From Croceibacterium_A sp035555595 (GTDB lineage: Bacteria > Pseudomonadota > Alphaproteobacteria > Sphingomonadales > Sphingomonadaceae), in contig DATMGK010000073.1 in the NCBI GenBank assembly GCA_035555595.1, positions 12,532-76,531 on the forward strand: a stretch of DNA of 64,000 nucleotides, written 5' to 3'. The translations under genes and the position numbers were made by a program. The notes below the pieces were generated by a model. It was not told the DNA's origin, ran no database searches, and worked only from the letters and a program-made list of their open reading frames with translations. Below, piece after piece: positions 9,008 through 19,400 of the stretch; within the stretch, counting starts at the first letter, position 1, and each line of letters begins with the position of its first letter.

Positions 9008-11155
9008 CTATTCCCCGGTCAGGCCCCGGGCTTCCAGCATCGGGCCGACTTGCGGATCGCGCCCGGCATAGTCGCGATACATCACGGCATAATCCTTGGT
9101 GTGGCCCTGTCCCAGGAAGGTCGCGCGCACATGATCGCCATTGGCACGGGTCACGCCGCCGTGGGTTTCGATCCAGTCCCATGCGTCGTGCGCCAGCATT
9201 TCCGTCCAGATATAGCTGTAATATCCGGCCGAATATCCGTTGGACCAGATGTGCCGGAAATAGGGCGATCGGTAACGCGGCGGGATCGTATCCGTGTCCA
9301 GCCCGGTGGCGGCAAGGGCGCTGGTTTCGAACGGGCCAGCCGCCTGATCCGCGCGATTCGCGGCCAGACGGTGCCAATCCATGTCCAGCAGGGCGGCGGC
9401 CAGCGTTTCCCCGAACTCAAGGCCCTGGTTGAAGTTGCCGGCAGCGTCCTTCTTGGCGATCAGATCCACCGGCACCGGCGCGCCGGTCTGGTAATGCTTG
9501 GCGTAGTTCGCGCGGATCTCCGGCACCATCGCCAGATTCTCGTGGAACTGGCTGGGGAACTCCACAAAATCGCGCGCGGTATTGGTGCCCGAAAGCGACG
9601 GATACTTCTGGTCCGCGAACATCCCGTGGATCGCGTGGCCGAATTCGTGGAACATCGTCTCCACCTCGTCCAGCGTCATCAGCGCGGGTTCGCCAGCGGC
9701 GGGGGCGGGCACGTTCAGCGTGTTGTGGATCACCGGCTTGTCGTTCAGCAGGTGCGATTGTTCCACGAAGTTGCCCATCCATGCGCCGCCCTGCTTATTG
9801 GCCCGCGCAAACGGGTCCATGTAAAACAGGCCCAGTTCGGTGCCATCGGCATCCTTCGCGGTATAGACGCGCATGTCCGGGTGATAGGTGGGGATGTCGT
9901 TACGGCGTTCGAAGGTCACGCCGTAAAACTTTGTCATTGCGAAGAAAACACCGTTCTCCAGCGTGTTCCATACTTCGAAATACGGCTTCAGCGCGCTCTC
10001 GTCGAAGTCATATCGCGCCTGCCGAACCTTCTCCGCGTAATAGCTCCAGTCCCACGGCTGTAACGGCCCATTCACGCCATCGGTGCGGGCCATTTCTTCC
10101 AGCATCCCCTTCTCGCGCGCTTGCGCGCCGGCCACGGCGGGGACGAAATCCTTCATGAAGCTCATGGCCTGCGCCGGGTCTTTCACCATGCGGTCGTACA
10201 TCGCGTAAGTCGCGAAGTCTGGCAGGCCCAGCAGCGCCGCCTTGTCCGCGCGCAGGCGGGCCAGTTCCTTGATGATCCCGGTCAGGTCATAGGCGTCACC
10301 GCCATTGGCGCGGTTCACGCTCGCTTCGAACAGGCGGCGGCGAGTTTCGCGATTGGTCAGGCTGGTCAGCATCGGCTGCTGGGTGGTGTTGACCAGCGCC
10401 AGCGCGAACTTGCCCGGCTGGCCCATCTCGGTGGCCAGCGCGGCCGCCGCATCGATCTGTGCGTCCGTCAGCCCGGCCAGTTCCGCACGGGTGCCGAATA
10501 TCGGGGCCTTGGCGGCGGTGGCTTCGGTCAGCTTCTGCGAAAACTGTGTTTCCAGATCGGCCAACCGCGCGTTGAACTGCTTCAGCTGTTCCTTCTGCCC
10601 GGCATCCAGCAGCGCCCCGGCATGGACGAAATCGGCATAGACCGTTTCCAGCAGCATCGCGTCTTCGCCGGTCATCGCGGCCGCCGCGCGGTCGTCGTGA
10701 ACCGCTTTCACCCGCTGGAACAGCCGATCATTCAGGTAGATCGCGTCGGACAGCGCCGTCAGTTGCGGGGCCAGCGCGGCTTCCGCTGCATCCAGCGTGT
10801 CGTTGGTGTTGGCGGATGTAAGCTGGCTCAGCACCGTCATGGCGCGCGTCAGCATCTGTCCGCTGCGCTCCATCGCGACCAGCGTGTTGTCAAACGTCGG
10901 CGGCTCCGGATTATTGGCGATCGCCTCTATCTCCGCGCGCTTGATGGCAATTCCCTGCTCGACCGCCGGTTGCAGGTCGGTATCCTTAAATTTCGTGAAG
11001 TCCGGCGCGTGGAAGGGCAGGGCGCTCGGCTGCGCGAAATAGCCGGTCGCCTGCGGCATGGCGGCACTGGTGGCGGGCATGGTTCGATCCTCCAGGGTCG
11101 CGCAGGCAGGCAGCATGGCGGCCAGCGCGGCGCCGGCGAACAGTCGATGCATCAT
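9008..11155 (-). CDS. M3 family metallopeptidase (oligopeptidase A / Dcp type), lipoprotein
   Basis: This is a zinc peptidase of the thimet oligopeptidase family, which trims short peptides. The active-site HEFGH lies near residue 500 within ETMFHEFGHAIHGMF, and the surrounding Dcp signature (GNFVEQSHLLNDKPVIHN, LSGTNTARDFVEFPSQF) is intact. The 715-residue length matches dipeptidyl carboxypeptidases. The N-terminus has a signal segment ending in MLPAC, a fair lipobox, so the enzyme is probably anchored in the periplasm rather than cytosolic. It could equally be called dipeptidyl carboxypeptidase or oligopeptidase A; sequence alone does not separate the two. Confidence 0.95.
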   Translation of the reverse strand: MMHRLFAGAALAAMLPACATLEDRTMPATSAAMPQATGYFAQPSALPFHAPDFTKFKDTDLQPAVEQGIAIKRAEIEAIANNPEPPTFDNTLVAMERSGQMLTRAMTVLSQLTSANTNDTLDAAEAALAPQLTALSDAIYLNDRLFQRVKAVHDDRAAAAMTGEDAMLLETVYADFVHAGALLDAGQKEQLKQFNARLADLETQFSQKLTEATAAKAPIFGTRAELAGLTDAQIDAAAALATEMGQPGKFALALVNTTQQPMLTSLTNRETRRRLFEASVNRANGGDAYDLTGIIKELARLRADKAALLGLPDFATYAMYDRMVKDPAQAMSFMKDFVPAVAGAQAREKGMLEEMARTDGVNGPLQPWDWSYYAEKVRQARYDFDESALKPYFEVWNTLENGVFFAMTKFYGVTFERRNDIPTYHPDMRVYTAKDADGTELGLFYMDPFARANKQGGAWMGNFVEQSHLLNDKPVIHNTLNVPAPAAGEPALMTLDEVETMFHEFGHAIHGMFADQKYPSLSGTNTARDFVEFPSQFHENLAMVPEIRANYAKHYQTGAPVPVDLIAKKDAAGNFNQGLEFGETLAAALLDMDWHRLAANRADQAAGPFETSALAATGLDTDTIPPRYRSPYFRHIWSNGYSAGYYSYIWTEMLAHDAWDWIETHGGVTRANGDHVRATFLGQGHTKDYAVMYRDYAGRDPQVGPMLEARGLTGE

Positions 11156-11251
11156 ATCCGGATCTCCTGACAGCCGGGTGGTTTCATTGGCAACCGCCTT
11201 AACGGGTGACGGCGCGGAAACAAGCCTGTCGGCATTCCGTATATCGGCCCC

Positions 11252-11791
11252 TCACGCTTTCAGCGGATAGGCCGTGACCGCCTCATAGTGCGCGCCCTCA
11301 TGGCCCAGATGGCTTTCATACAGCGCAAAGCTTTCAGCCTGCCACGGCCCGGCGGTCAGATCGTTCCACACGGACAGCCAGTCGCCGATCGGGCCTGTCG
11401 AACGGTTGAGCCGCGCCAGCGTAATATGGGGCGTGAAACGTCGCGTCTCTCGCGGCAGGCCAGCCAGTTCGCACGCCCGCTCTACTTTCTGCCGCAGCGT
11501 TTCCAGCGGTTCCGTTGGCGGGACTTTGGCCCAGATCGTATGGGCCGCGCCTTTTTTCTCGAATGCGCCAACGCCCGTCACGCGCAGTTCAAACGGCGGC
11601 CGTTCGATCCGCGCCAGCCGTGCGGCCAGATCGTTGCCCACCGGCGTTTCCACTTCTCCGACAAAGCGCAGGGTCAGATGCAGCGCATCTTCGTCCTGCC
11701 AGCGTGCGCCTTCCACCCCCTCCATTGCATCGATCAGCCGGTCGCGAACGGATGCGGGCGGGCGGATGGCTATGAACAGGCGATGCGGCAC
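11252..11791 (-). CDS. thpR: RNA 2',3'-cyclic phosphodiesterase (2H family)
   Basis: The 179-residue 2H phosphoesterase opens RNA 2',3'-cyclic phosphate ends (historically 2'-5' RNA ligase). The two catalytic H-x-T-x motifs are present as HLTLRF near residue 40 and HITLAR near residue 125. The family opening RLFIAIRPP and the FELRVTGVGAF strand are also present. It is on the same strand as the M3 peptidase but is separated from it by about 95 bases. Confidence 0.93.
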   Translation of the reverse strand: MPHRLFIAIRPPASVRDRLIDAMEGVEGARWQDEDALHLTLRFVGEVETPVGNDLAARLARIERPPFELRVTGVGAFEKKGAAHTIWAKVPPTEPLETLRQKVERACELAGLPRETRRFTPHITLARLNRSTGPIGDWLSVWNDLTAGPWQAESFALYESHLGHEGAHYEAVTAYPLKA

Positions 11792-11957
11792 GGGTGCATT
11801 CTAGGCGATGCTCGGGAACCGAAAAAGACTAGTCCATTATGCTGCGGAATAGCGTTGCGGGGGATTCAATCCTTCCCCCCTGGCTCTCGAATCGGTTAGG
11901 GTCGGGAACGAGGGGTCGATACGGACGGTTTGTTGGCCGTTTCGACAAGGGGCGATG

Positions 11958-12464
11958 ATGGGCGACGAACATTTCGACGGCAGGAATCTGCTGGGCGAAC
12001 TCACTGCAAAACAGCGGGAGGTGATGGATCTGCTGATCCAGCACCAGACGTCGAAGGAAATCGCGCGCCAGCTCGGTATCTCTCCGCATACGGTCGATCA
12101 GCGGGTGCAGTTTGCGCGCGACAAGCTCGGCGTGCGTTCGCGGGGGGAGGCGGCGGCCGTCTATCGCCGTCTGGTGGAAACATACGAACAACCGACATAT
12201 GAAAATTCCTATATCGCGGAACCGGCCGGGTCTGACGAAAAGGCACTGGGCTCGTTCCGGGGTCGTAGCCGCCCGGAACGGGTCCAACCCGCCAGGCCAG
12301 ATAGCCCGGTGGCCGATATTCAGGTCGTGCCTGAGTTGTTCGAAGGCCGTTACGGCACGTTGATGAGGATGGGGGCGATTGTCGCGATCGCGGTGTTCCT
12401 CGTCATTTTCGTGCTCGGCGGTCTGGCCATTTTCTCGCAGCTTTCACAGCTGATGGCCGCATAG
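11958..12464 (+). CDS. LuxR-type HTH protein with C-terminal membrane anchor
   Basis: A GerE/LuxR helix-turn-helix occupies about residues 12-68 (ELTAKQREVMDLLIQ, SKEIARQLGISPHTVDQRV). A Pro/Arg-rich linker follows, and then one strong transmembrane segment (AIVAIAVFLVIFVLGGLAIF) close to the C-terminus. The DNA-binding domain would therefore sit at the inner face of the membrane. No receiver or ligand-binding domain is present. Of two consecutive ATG codons I prefer the second, which is 5 bases after AAGGGG. The two small genes downstream are on the same strand, but their relation to this protein is unknown. Confidence 0.8.
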   Translation: MGDEHFDGRNLLGELTAKQREVMDLLIQHQTSKEIARQLGISPHTVDQRVQFARDKLGVRSRGEAAAVYRRLVETYEQPTYENSYIAEPAGSDEKALGSFRGRSRPERVQPARPDSPVADIQVVPELFEGRYGTLMRMGAIVAIAVFLVIFVLGGLAIFSQLSQLMAA

Positions 12465-12510
12465 CGGATTTCGAACAGCTCATCTTCGATCTGCACTGAT
12501 GGAGTGCGAT

Positions 12511-12834
12511 ATGGCGATGAATGTTCCCGTTGCGCGGATGCGCATCTCTCGCGACATTGACGAGGCCGAAAGGGCGCTCGACGAAACGCTGCTGCGCTAT
12601 TCCTCGCTGTTCACCACGATGGTTTCGGCCCGGCGTGAAACGGGTTGCGATCCCTTCACCGGGCACGAGGCGCTGTTGCGCCTGTCGAAATCTCAGCAGG
12701 CCCTGCTCGAAGCCGGCGGCAATCTCGCCCGCGTTCACGGTACGCTGCTGGATGTGCAGCGCGAAATGGGCATCGCCGACGACTGCCCTCCGCGCGGCGG
12801 GCTCGAAGGCGTGGATGAAAGGGTTTCAGGCTGA
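12511..12834 (+). CDS. conserved hypothetical protein
   Basis: The 107-residue soluble protein is mostly helical. It shows RISRDIDEAERALDETLLRYSS, then a region with GHEALLRLSKSQQALLEAGGN that could form a short coiled coil, and no signal peptide. The start chosen is 6 bases after GGAG; another ATG lies 12 bases upstream. It follows the LuxR-HTH membrane protein after 46 bases and precedes a small membrane protein, so the three may be one transcript. I do not recognise the family. Confidence 0.65.
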   Translation: MAMNVPVARMRISRDIDEAERALDETLLRYSSLFTTMVSARRETGCDPFTGHEALLRLSKSQQALLEAGGNLARVHGTLLDVQREMGIADDCPPRGGLEGVDERVSG

Positions 12835-12878
12835 GACTCGCCGGGGCAGCGGCCGGGTGATAATCGCGGCCGCACTGC

Positions 12879-13328
12879 ATGTCCTCCGTCGTCCTCATCC
12901 AGATCGCGCTGATCGCCGCCGCCCTGTTGGTCGCTTTCCGGAAAGGGGGCTCTCCGGAACGGCTGGCTGCGGCGGTTATCGCGGCGTGGATGGTCGTTGA
13001 TGTCAGCTACCACCTGCTGTTCGGCCCTTCGGGGTTCGATCGGGTGGACCCGGTCCATCTGGTGCTCGACGGGGGCGTCCTCATCGCGATCACCGCGATC
13101 GCCCTGCGGGCCAACCGCATCTGGCCCCTGTGGGCCGCCGCCGCGCAGCTGATCTGCGTCACCGGCCATCTCGCCATCGTCGTCCAGCCAGAGGGGTTGC
13201 GCCGCGCCTACTGGGCGATGACGCAAATTCCCCCCTTCATCCAGCTCGCCGCCCTGCTGCTGGGCGTTCTCGCCCATTCGCGGCGGCAGAAACGCTGGGG
13301 CAACTACCGAAGCTGGCGCCGGGCATAG
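12879..13328 (+). CDS. small integral membrane protein
   Basis: The 149-residue protein has about four hydrophobic helices. These are the first 20 residues, AAAVIAAWMVVDVSYHLLFG, the segment around VLIAITAIALR together with WPLWAAAAQLICVTGHLAIV, and IQLAALLLGVLAH. It ends with a basic tail. The polar loop SYHLLFGPSGFDRVDPVHL between helices 2 and 3 is the most distinctive part. There is no known domain. It is co-oriented with the two preceding small genes, and uvrA follows behind its own promoter. Confidence 0.65.
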   Translation: MSSVVLIQIALIAAALLVAFRKGGSPERLAAAVIAAWMVVDVSYHLLFGPSGFDRVDPVHLVLDGGVLIAITAIALRANRIWPLWAAAAQLICVTGHLAIVVQPEGLRRAYWAMTQIPPFIQLAALLLGVLAHSRRQKRWGNYRSWRRA

Positions 13329-13409
13329 CGGGCGCAGCCATTCGGCGTTGCATTGCCCACCCACGCGCCCCACATCCCCCGCAAGCCTGTGGGCCGCTTT
13401 CGCGTGCCC

Positions 13410-13438
13410 TTGACCTTGGCGAACATTTGCGGAACATC
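13410..13438 (+). promoter_or_regulatory. LexA-controlled promoter of uvrA
   Basis: GAAC-N7-GAAC, the reverse complement of the alphaproteobacterial SOS box GTTC-N7-GTTC, is found as GAACATTTGCGGAAC at 13421-13435, 12 bases before the uvrA start. A -35 hexamer TTGACC and a weak -10 (AACATC) with a 17-base spacer frame the box. Bound LexA would therefore cover the promoter core. The leader to the start codon would be very short. Confidence 0.85.
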
Positions 13439-13446
13439 CTCCATCC

Positions 13447-16338
13447 ATGTCCCTCACGCACATCTCCGTCCGCGGCGCCCGCGAACATAACCTCAAGGGT
13501 ATCGACATCGATCTGCCGCGCGATGCGCTGATCGTGATCACCGGCCTTTCCGGCTCCGGCAAAAGCAGCCTGGCGTTCGATACGATCTACGCGGAAGGGC
13601 AGCGGCGCTACGTCGAAAGCCTCAGCGCCTACGCGCGCCAGTTTCTGGAAATGATGCAGAAACCGGATGTCGAACATATCGACGGCCTCAGCCCGGCGAT
13701 CAGCATCGAACAGAAGACGACCAGCCGCAACCCGCGCTCCACCGTCGCCACGGTGACGGAAATCTACGATTACATGCGCCTGCTGTGGGCGCGTGTGGGC
13801 GTGCCATATTCCCCCGTCACCGGCCTGCCGATAGAGGCGCAGACGGTCAGCAACATGGTCGATCGGGTCATGGCCCTGCCGGAAGGGACGCGGCTCTACC
13901 TGCTCGCCCCCGTGGTGCGCGGTCGCAAGGGGGAATACCGCAAGGAACTGGCCGAATGGCAGAAGTCCGGCTTCACCCGCGTCCGCATCGATGGCGAGAT
14001 GTACGAGATTGAGGCCGCCCCCACGCTCGACAAGAAGTACAAGCATGACATCGAAGTCGTGGTCGATCGCCTCGCCGTGCGCGAGGGTATCGAAACCCGG
14101 CTGGCCGACAGCTTCGAAACTGCGCTCAAGCTGGCCGAAGGGCTCGCTTATGTCGATCTGGCGGATGGCGTGGTGCCGGGGCGAGAGGGGGAAGAGCAGG
14201 GGCGCAACCTCAAAGGCGCTGGCCTCCCGCCCAACCGCATCGTTTTCAGCGAGAAGTTCGCCTGCCCGGTCAGCGGCTTCACGATAGAAGAGATCGAGCC
14301 GCGCCTGTTCTCGTTCAACGCCCCGCAGGGCGCGTGCCCCACGTGTGACGGGCTGGGCGAAAAGCAGTTGTTCGATCCGCAGCTCGTCGTCCCGAACGAG
14401 GGGCTCAGCCTCAAACAGGGCGCGATCGTGCCCTGGGCCAAATCCAACCCGCCGTCGCCTTATTACATGCAGGTGCTGGCCAGCCTGGCGAAGGCTTACG
14501 ACTTCGATCTCACCACCCCGTGGAACGAACTGGCGCAGGATCAGCGCGACATCATCCTCCACGGCACCGGCGGCCTGCCGGTGGCGCTCACCTTCAAGGA
14601 TGGGCGCAAGGAATATACCGTGACCAAGCCGTTCGAAGGGGTGATCGGCAATCTCAACCGCCGCCTGCTGCAAACCGACAGTGCGTGGATGCGCGAGGAG
14701 CTGAGCCGGTTCCAGACGGCGCAACCGTGCGAAACCTGTCACGGCAAACGCCTGAATGACAAGGCGCTGGCGGTTAAGGTCGCGGGGGAGGATATCGCCA
14801 CCCCCGTCCGCTTCTCCGTCACTTCGGCGAAGGACTGGTTCCTCGCGCTGCCCGATCGGCTGACCGACACCCAGAACCAGATCGCCCGCGCCATCCTGAA
14901 GGAGATTAACGAGAGGCTGGGCTTCCTCGACAATGTCGGGCTGGATTACCTCAACCTCGATCGCACCAGCGGCACCCTGTCCGGGGGGGAGAGCCAGCGC
15001 ATCCGCCTCGCCAGCCAGATCGGCAGCGGCCTGTCGGGCGTGCTCTATGTGCTGGACGAACCCAGCATCGGCCTGCACCAGCGCGATAACGACCGGCTGC
15101 TTGAAACGCTCAAGCGCCTGCGCGACCTCGGCAATACCGTGATCGTCGTGGAACATGACGAGGATGCGATCCGCACCGCCGATCATGTGGTCGATCTCGG
15201 CCCCGGCGCGGGCGTGCATGGTGGCGAGGTCGTGGCGCAGGGTACGCTGGCCGAAGTGCTGGCCAGCCCGAACAGCCTCACCGCCGCCTACCTCAACGGC
15301 ACGCGGCAGATCGAAGTTCCGGCCAAACGGCGCAAGGGCAACGGGCATAAACTCACCGTCCACGGCGCCCGCGCCAATAACCTGAAGGATGTGACGGCCA
15401 GCCTCCCGCTCGGCACGTTCACTTGCGTCACCGGCGTGTCAGGCTCCGGCAAGTCCAGCTTCACGATCGACACGCTCCACGCCGCGGCGGCCCGCACGCT
15501 CAACGGCGCACGCGTGATCGCGGGCGCGCACGATAAAGTCACCGGGCTGGAATACTGCGACAAGGTCATCGAGATCGACCAGTCGCCCATCGGCCGCACC
15601 CCGCGCAGCAACCCGGCCACTTATACCGGCGCCTTCACCCAGATTCGCGACTGGTTCGCCGGCCTGCCAGAAGCGCAGGCACGCGGCTACAAACCCGGCC
15701 GCTTCAGCTTCAACGTCAAGGGCGGCCGGTGCGAGGCGTGCCAGGGCGACGGCCTGATCAAGATCGAAATGCACTTCCTGCCCGATGTCTATGTGACGTG
15801 CGAGGAATGCCACGGCCGCCGCTACAACCGCGAAACGCTGGAGGTGAAGTTCAAGGGGATGAGCATCGCCGACGTGCTCGACATGACGATCGAGGATGCG
15901 GAGGAATTCTTCAAGGCCGTGCCCCCTATCCGCGACAAGATGCACATGCTGAACGAAGTCGGCCTCGGCTACGTCAAGGTCGGCCAGCAGGCGACCACGC
16001 TATCCGGCGGCGAGGCGCAGCGGGTCAAACTCGCCAAGGAACTCAGCCGCCGCAGCACCGGCCAGACACTCTACATCTTGGACGAACCGACCACCGGCCT
16101 CCACTTCGAAGACGTCCGCAAACTCCTCGAAGTGCTCCAGCGCCTTGTCGATCAGGGCAACAGCGTGGTCGTGATCGAACACAACCTCGACGTGATCAAG
16201 ACCGCCGACTGGATACTCGACCTAGGCCCCGACGGCGGCGTGCGCGGCGGTGAGATCGTAGCGCAGGGCACGCCGGAGCAGGTCGCGGCAGAGGAGCGGA
16301 GCTATACGGGGCGGTATTTGCGGGGGATGTTGGGGTAA
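13447..16338 (+). CDS. uvrA: excinuclease ABC subunit A
   Basis: UvrA is the damage-recognition ATPase of nucleotide excision repair and acts as a dimer with UvrB. The 963-residue protein has both ABC modules. The first Walker A (TGLSGSGKSS) lies near residue 33 and the second (TGVSGSGKSS) near residue 663. The ABC signatures LSGGESQRIRLASQ and LSGGEAQRVKLAKEL are each followed by a LDEPS/T Walker B. Zinc-finger pairs C-x2-C are seen near residue 298 (CPTCDGLG) and in the C-terminal half (CEACQGDG and CEECHGRR). A LexA box overlaps the promoter, so it should be damage-inducible. Confidence 0.98.
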   Translation: MSLTHISVRGAREHNLKGIDIDLPRDALIVITGLSGSGKSSLAFDTIYAEGQRRYVESLSAYARQFLEMMQKPDVEHIDGLSPAISIEQKTTSRNPRSTVATVTEIYDYMRLLWARVGVPYSPVTGLPIEAQTVSNMVDRVMALPEGTRLYLLAPVVRGRKGEYRKELAEWQKSGFTRVRIDGEMYEIEAAPTLDKKYKHDIEVVVDRLAVREGIETRLADSFETALKLAEGLAYVDLADGVVPGREGEEQGRNLKGAGLPPNRIVFSEKFACPVSGFTIEEIEPRLFSFNAPQGACPTCDGLGEKQLFDPQLVVPNEGLSLKQGAIVPWAKSNPPSPYYMQVLASLAKAYDFDLTTPWNELAQDQRDIILHGTGGLPVALTFKDGRKEYTVTKPFEGVIGNLNRRLLQTDSAWMREELSRFQTAQPCETCHGKRLNDKALAVKVAGEDIATPVRFSVTSAKDWFLALPDRLTDTQNQIARAILKEINERLGFLDNVGLDYLNLDRTSGTLSGGESQRIRLASQIGSGLSGVLYVLDEPSIGLHQRDNDRLLETLKRLRDLGNTVIVVEHDEDAIRTADHVVDLGPGAGVHGGEVVAQGTLAEVLASPNSLTAAYLNGTRQIEVPAKRRKGNGHKLTVHGARANNLKDVTASLPLGTFTCVTGVSGSGKSSFTIDTLHAAAARTLNGARVIAGAHDKVTGLEYCDKVIEIDQSPIGRTPRSNPATYTGAFTQIRDWFAGLPEAQARGYKPGRFSFNVKGGRCEACQGDGLIKIEMHFLPDVYVTCEECHGRRYNRETLEVKFKGMSIADVLDMTIEDAEEFFKAVPPIRDKMHMLNEVGLGYVKVGQQATTLSGGEAQRVKLAKELSRRSTGQTLYILDEPTTGLHFEDVRKLLEVLQRLVDQGNSVVVIEHNLDVIKTADWILDLGPDGGVRGGEIVAQGTPEQVAAEERSYTGRYLRGMLG

Positions 16339-16441
16339 GATGCTTCCGAACCTTCGATAGTTTCATGGGGAGCATTTGTTGGTATTTACTTAAGTTATGG
16401 TGTAGTATAAGATTAATAATTATCTATTCGGGGGTTTGTGG

Positions 16442-19400
16442 GTGAGCGATTTATCACAGGAAGCGACTATTCTCGTCTTTGTTGCCCTCCCTGAAGAGCA
16501 TGACCGGCTCTTGGAATGGTTTCCAACTCTTGATGCAATTCCCGACAAAGAATTCGTTTTTGCTGAGCACAACATAGATACCGACGGGTTTCGTCTTATC
16601 TCGGTTCTAGCGAAGCAAATGGGTGCGGACAACGCGGCTGATGCGACTGCGGCGGGAATTGAGCGCTTTTCGCCCGACCTCGTGGTGTGCGTCGGGATCG
16701 CTGGTTCTCTTACTCAAGATCTAAAAATTGGAGATGTTTGCGTTTCCAACGAGGTGATCGATATATCTCAGAACATGAAGATTGCTGAAGTTGCGCCGGT
16801 AAAAAGGTTTCGATCGAGGAGGGGGCGTAAGCAGCCGCGACCTTCCGGTACGAGAACTGTGATTGAATTCTCTCCGAAACCCTTTCCGGTTCCACCGGAA
16901 CTTTCGGCTAGCTTTAGGTTTCTTCGATCGCATCCGATCCTTAAAGGAGATTTGGCAAAGTGGGCCAAAGAAGCGGAAGTACGTAGAAGCGAGCTGATCG
17001 GTGCAACATCTGGCGAAGGCTTTGCGGAGGATTTTGCGCAAGACCCGATCGCTGAAATCGGCCCCATAATCAGTGGGCCCGTGGTGGCGAGTGGTGACTT
17101 CAAGGATGCGTTGAAGAAGATTGACCGTAAAATATTAGCTGTTGAAACTGAGTCTTCGGGCGTATTTCGGGCATCGGCAAAAGCTGGCGTGCCTTGCATT
17201 ACAATTCGGGGAATTTCAGATCACGCTGATGTGAGTAAGGGTGCCCTGGAAAGAACTACCAAACTCGCTGCGAGGCGACTCGCTGTAGATAATGCTATCA
17301 GCTATTTTTCTTTGCAGCTGCGGAATCCCACTTTTATGCGGGTGGCATCTTCCCACTTGGAGGAGGCTGTTCAACCTCAGTTGTTTCAGCCCAATGAATC
17401 CGAACCTGATAAGGTTTTGGCGAAGATTTCGGGCGATCTTGATTCTTACCTAGAAAAGATGTCGCCGGAGTATAAGCATCGACCAAATAATGCTAATTTG
17501 CCAATACCACGGATTAGCCGTGATTCTATAGATGAGGATATTGATGATCTTGAAGTGAAAATGCCGAAAGTCATTTTTGATGCACTTCAGGAAAGTAGGG
17601 GTATATACCTAAAGATACCAAAATCTTTTCCAAATCAAACGCTTGCTTGGTCGATAGGGCAATCTCTGCTTCGTGCAGAAATTGACGGCAGGCAAATCCT
17701 TCCTCTGGTGGTGTCCGGTGACGAAATAACCCCGCCCTCAAAGGGAATAATTCATGCTACTGGCATAGATCCCGCCGCATCGGCAATTAGTCATCACTTC
17801 ATGCCGGTAATTATAGTGAGTGAGCCACAATTCCATTCAGAGCCAAAAATTTCTTTTCTTATAAGAGAGCTGGAGAAATATACATCTTGTCCCCTAGTTG
17901 TAATTTCCAGAGCGGAATCTCCAACGGAACAAATTGATCGAATTAAGGCTTACCTGGCGCTAGTGGACCACGTAACGGCACCAGTTCCTTTTAACGAAAT
18001 TGCAAATTATCTCGAGGCTGCTTTTGAAATGAAGCCGGAGGAGGCTGACTCCGTGGCGAGCAGGCTTAATGAGACCTTTTCCAAATTTAGACTGCATACT
18101 CATCCGGCATATTTTGTTGGTCTTCAGGAATCCGCTATTGATGCTTTAATACAAGCTAATCATCGTGCTGAACTCATTCAACTTGCAGTCGATGGCTTGC
18201 TAAGTTTTGTGGTGGCATTTGATGAATCCCCTGTGAAGTTGAGTAGGACGACTCGCGAAGAATTTCTGACAAACTTGGCGTTTGATATTAGGGTTGAGGG
18301 GAGAAGTTTTTCGCGCGATGAGCTATATTTATACGCACGGGAATTTGCGGACAGAAAAGCTCTCGAAATTCAGCCAGAAGTTTTCTTAAGAGGTTATTTC
18401 GCGGTTGGTTTGCTTAACGAAACAAGTGGATCGGTGTCATTTTCTGTTTCCTACTTGGAGGCGTATCTACTTTCTGAACGTCTCAGGGCAAACGCTAAGG
18501 CTGCGTCACGCTACTTCGATCCTGAGAAAGTCGATTTCGATCAGTTCACTTTTGATTTATATGTAGAGCGGGGTGCCTGTGACGAAGTGGTCGCGGCGAT
18601 CTGTGCTCACGCTCAACAAGCCCTCACAAAATGTGAGGATGCCAAGAATGTTTATCTTGGCAGAGAGGTTAGGCCGAAAGCGCTTTCGTCTCCTCATATG
18701 TTGCTAAAGATGGCGCAGCAGCTCGGTCAAGCTGCGGGAAGAATGGCGGAGCCGTCGGACGGCGTAACGGTTCGATCGGAGAAGCAGCGGTTACTTGATA
18801 CCCGTGAGGAAGTCCGGGGGCGGGTGGCATCTAAAGACCCTTCAAAGAATGACGATCTGCCCGAAAAAACGAAGGCGGAGTTCGAAAGATTGGACAATCT
18901 TGCCCGAGCCTCGACATTGTTGGCAACATTAATTGGATCTGGCGCAGAGAGATTGGACGGTGCCGTTAAAGTTAAAGTTGGTCGCTTGGTTCTGAAGGTT
19001 CTGGAGAGGTTCTTGCACTATTGGACCGTCAATAGAATGACTATAGATTTTGGAGAGCTCAGGGAAGAGCTGAAATCTGATGAGACGGTCAATCGTATTA
19101 TAAAGGAGTTGGGGCTATATCAGGAGAACGAATCTGAAATACGGCAGGATCTCATGCTATTTTTGGACGATCAGGAGCTGAGGCTTCTTAGCGGTCCTGC
19201 TGGAATTCTGCTTAATCGACTGTCTCAGTACGCTGGCGTGAGATCGCTACGGCCAATTTTTGGCCATCTTAAGCCTACCAACGGTATCGAGCGCCTATTT
19301 CGCGATGTCTGGTTAATGGATGTTGAGCACCGTGACGGTAAGAAGGCACTCAAAGAAACTCTTCAGCATTACAAAGGTAGTCCCCTTTTGAGATTGGTTG

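Noticed and set aside
13237..15363. 708-codon open frame opposite uvrA
   Set aside because: Shadow of a high-G+C gene on the other strand; it is rich in His, Arg and Ala with no domain.
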